This document shows positions 63,207 through 64,000 of a DNA stretch of 64,000 nt, in pieces. Position 1 is the first letter of the stretch; each line of letters opens with the position of its first letter. Source of the stretch: JOPF136 sp963773835 (lineage in GTDB: Bacteria > Acidobacteriota > Terriglobia > Acidiferrales > UBA7541). Below the pieces are notes generated by a model. It was not told the origin of the DNA and did not search any database. It saw only the letters and a list, made by a program, of their open reading frames with translations. Made by a program: the position numbers and the translations under genes. The stretch covers positions 1 through 64,000 of the forward strand of contig CAVZCQ010000001.1 of NCBI GenBank assembly GCA_963773835.1, in the 5' to 3' direction.

Positions 63207-63515
63207 TCAGAGATTGATTTCGCCGACCACGACGGCGGTCAGATTCTGCCGGTGGCCGCGCTGGATCTTGTACTGCCGGTTCTTCTTGAATTTCAGCACG
63301 GTCAGCTTGGGGCCGCGCGTCTGGGCCACGATCTTCCCGGACACGCTGGCCTGCGACGCGGCCTTGCCGGTGACCATTTTGTCGTCAGTTCGGACAGCCA
63401 GCACCTCGGCGAACTCGACGGCGTCCCCCACCTTGCCGGGCAGGGTTTCGACCTCAATACGGTCGCCGGGGGAGACACGGTACTGCTTCCCACCGGTGCG
63501 AATCAGGGCATACAT
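63207..63515 (-). CDS. rplU: 50S ribosomal protein L21
   Basis: The 102-residue protein has MYALIRTGGKQYRVSPGD and KFKKNRQYKIQRGHRQNLT, the L21 signatures. ATG 63515 follows GGAGG. First gene of the rplU-rpmA-obgE-nadD-rsfS operon. Confidence 0.97.
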   Translation of the reverse strand: MYALIRTGGKQYRVSPGDRIEVETLPGKVGDAVEFAEVLAVRTDDKMVTGKAASQASVSGKIVAQTRGPKLTVLKFKKNRQYKIQRGHRQNLTAVVVGEINL

Positions 63516-63545
63516 GGGTCCTCCAGGGGAGATAGCGAAACCAAC

Positions 63546-63575
63546 ATTATAAGAGTTGCGTTGGAGCCGCGTCAA
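63546..63575 (-). promoter_or_regulatory. rplU operon promoter
   Basis: On the minus strand TTGACG (63575-63570) and TATAAT (63551-63546) are spaced by 18 bp, about 30 bp upstream of the rplU start. The -10 is a perfect consensus. Confidence 0.8.
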
Positions 63576-63890
63576 CGCGGAGTTCTGGAAGAGTTCGGGG
63601 CAGGAAAACTCGCGAAAACGCCGGCGCCGGGAGGTGAAGGAAGGCGGATAGATGTGGAGCCAGGGCGAGGGGAGTGGGGCGGGTAGTGGAAACAGTGCCT
63701 GGTGAGAGAGAAAGGAGACCGGGCCTCTGTTCCGGTCTGAAACTGCAAGAGAATTTGTTCGACAACGCATCCCGATATGGTCTTGACAGGATTCCGAACG
63801 GCTCTCAGACTCGGTGTGGGTGTGACTCTTTCCTTTTGAGGGACTCTGACGCGACGCAAGTTCGCTTTCGGGCGCGTTTCCGTTCGGCGT
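63576..63890. other. Divergent region between rplU and the next plus-strand gene
   Basis: No gene is supported. TTGACA at 63783 may be the -35 box of the rightward gene, but no good -10 box follows at the right distance. Confidence 0.3.
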
Positions 63891-64000
63891 GTGTCTCTGG
63901 GGGCTAGCCGAAGCGCCACAATTCTCTTTGCCGTTTTCGTTGCTCTGTTGCTGTCTTTTTCGACAGTGGCTTCGGCGCAGTCTGGGCAGCCATCGAGCGG
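63891..64000 (+). CDS. Start of an exported protein (runs off the window)
   Basis: From GTG 63891 the frame reads to the window end without a stop and begins with SRSATILFAVFVALLLSFST followed by VASAQSGQPSS. This is a textbook signal peptide with an ASA-Q cleavage site. The Shine-Dalgarno sequence is weak and the start is uncertain. The product cannot be identified from about 36 residues. Confidence 0.5.
   Translation, partial: MSLGASRSATILFAVFVALLLSFSTVASAQSGQPSS

Overview
The window looks like a chromosomal segment of a soil-type Acidobacteriota (probably Terriglobia). This is inferred from gene content: an orphan 23S-5S rRNA operon, a Ser/Thr kinase with TolB-like and TPR domains, a PDZ-GAF-PP2C phosphatase, abundant secreted small-domain proteins, a homogentisate pathway and moderately high GC. 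No marker was compared with a database.

Region 1 (1-16.1 kb) is accessory DNA. It holds two zinc-ribbon membrane genes broken by indels, an SNF2-type helicase, a decayed three-gene minus-strand cluster, and a metal-responsive operon (ArsR/CadC-like regulator, MtrA-like corrinoid-domain protein with DUF4346, thioredoxin-fold protein, CcdA-like thiol transporter, CDF-like transporter). It continues with a DUF6094 methyltransferase, a J-like protein without HPD, an SSB, an excisionase and a tyrosine recombinase next to tRNA-Ala(TGC). Nine single-base indels and one nonsense codon fall in the first 8 kb, against one indel noticed in the other 56 kb.

Region 2 (16.2-21.3 kb) is a 5-kb islet bounded by a perfect 51-bp direct repeat of the tRNA-Ala 3' part. 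It carries a CGNR-type regulator, two SDRs, a RidA-like protein, an alpha/beta hydrolase and a DoxX-like membrane protein.

Region 3 (21.5-39.6 kb) is chromosomal: a secreted repeat protein, an RRM protein, a cold-shock gene with a structured leader, a secreted lipase-like protein, tyrosine catabolism (hppD, FAH-family hydrolase, hmgA-like, flavin reductase), then signalling proteins (PilZ, PP2C phosphatase, kinase-TPR) and a SYLF protein.

Region 4 (39.7-43.4 kb) is a 23S-5S operon with its own promoter, leader terminator, boxA and processing stems. There is no 16S gene upstream, so the rRNA genes are unlinked at this locus.

Region 5 (43.4-56.1 kb) holds a second csp gene with the same leader type, then a 10-kb run of seven genes: 16-heme, 4-heme and 12-heme cytochromes c, two NHL beta-propeller proteins, a SurA-like PPIase and a 623-residue outer-membrane beta-barrel. 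It has the composition of a porin-cytochrome electron conduit.

Region 6 (56.2-64 kb) is housekeeping, mainly on the minus strand: rplU-rpmA-obgE-nadD-rsfS, a receiver-less sigma-54 activator, rlmH, a cobO-type corrinoid adenosyltransferase, accD and a thioesterase.
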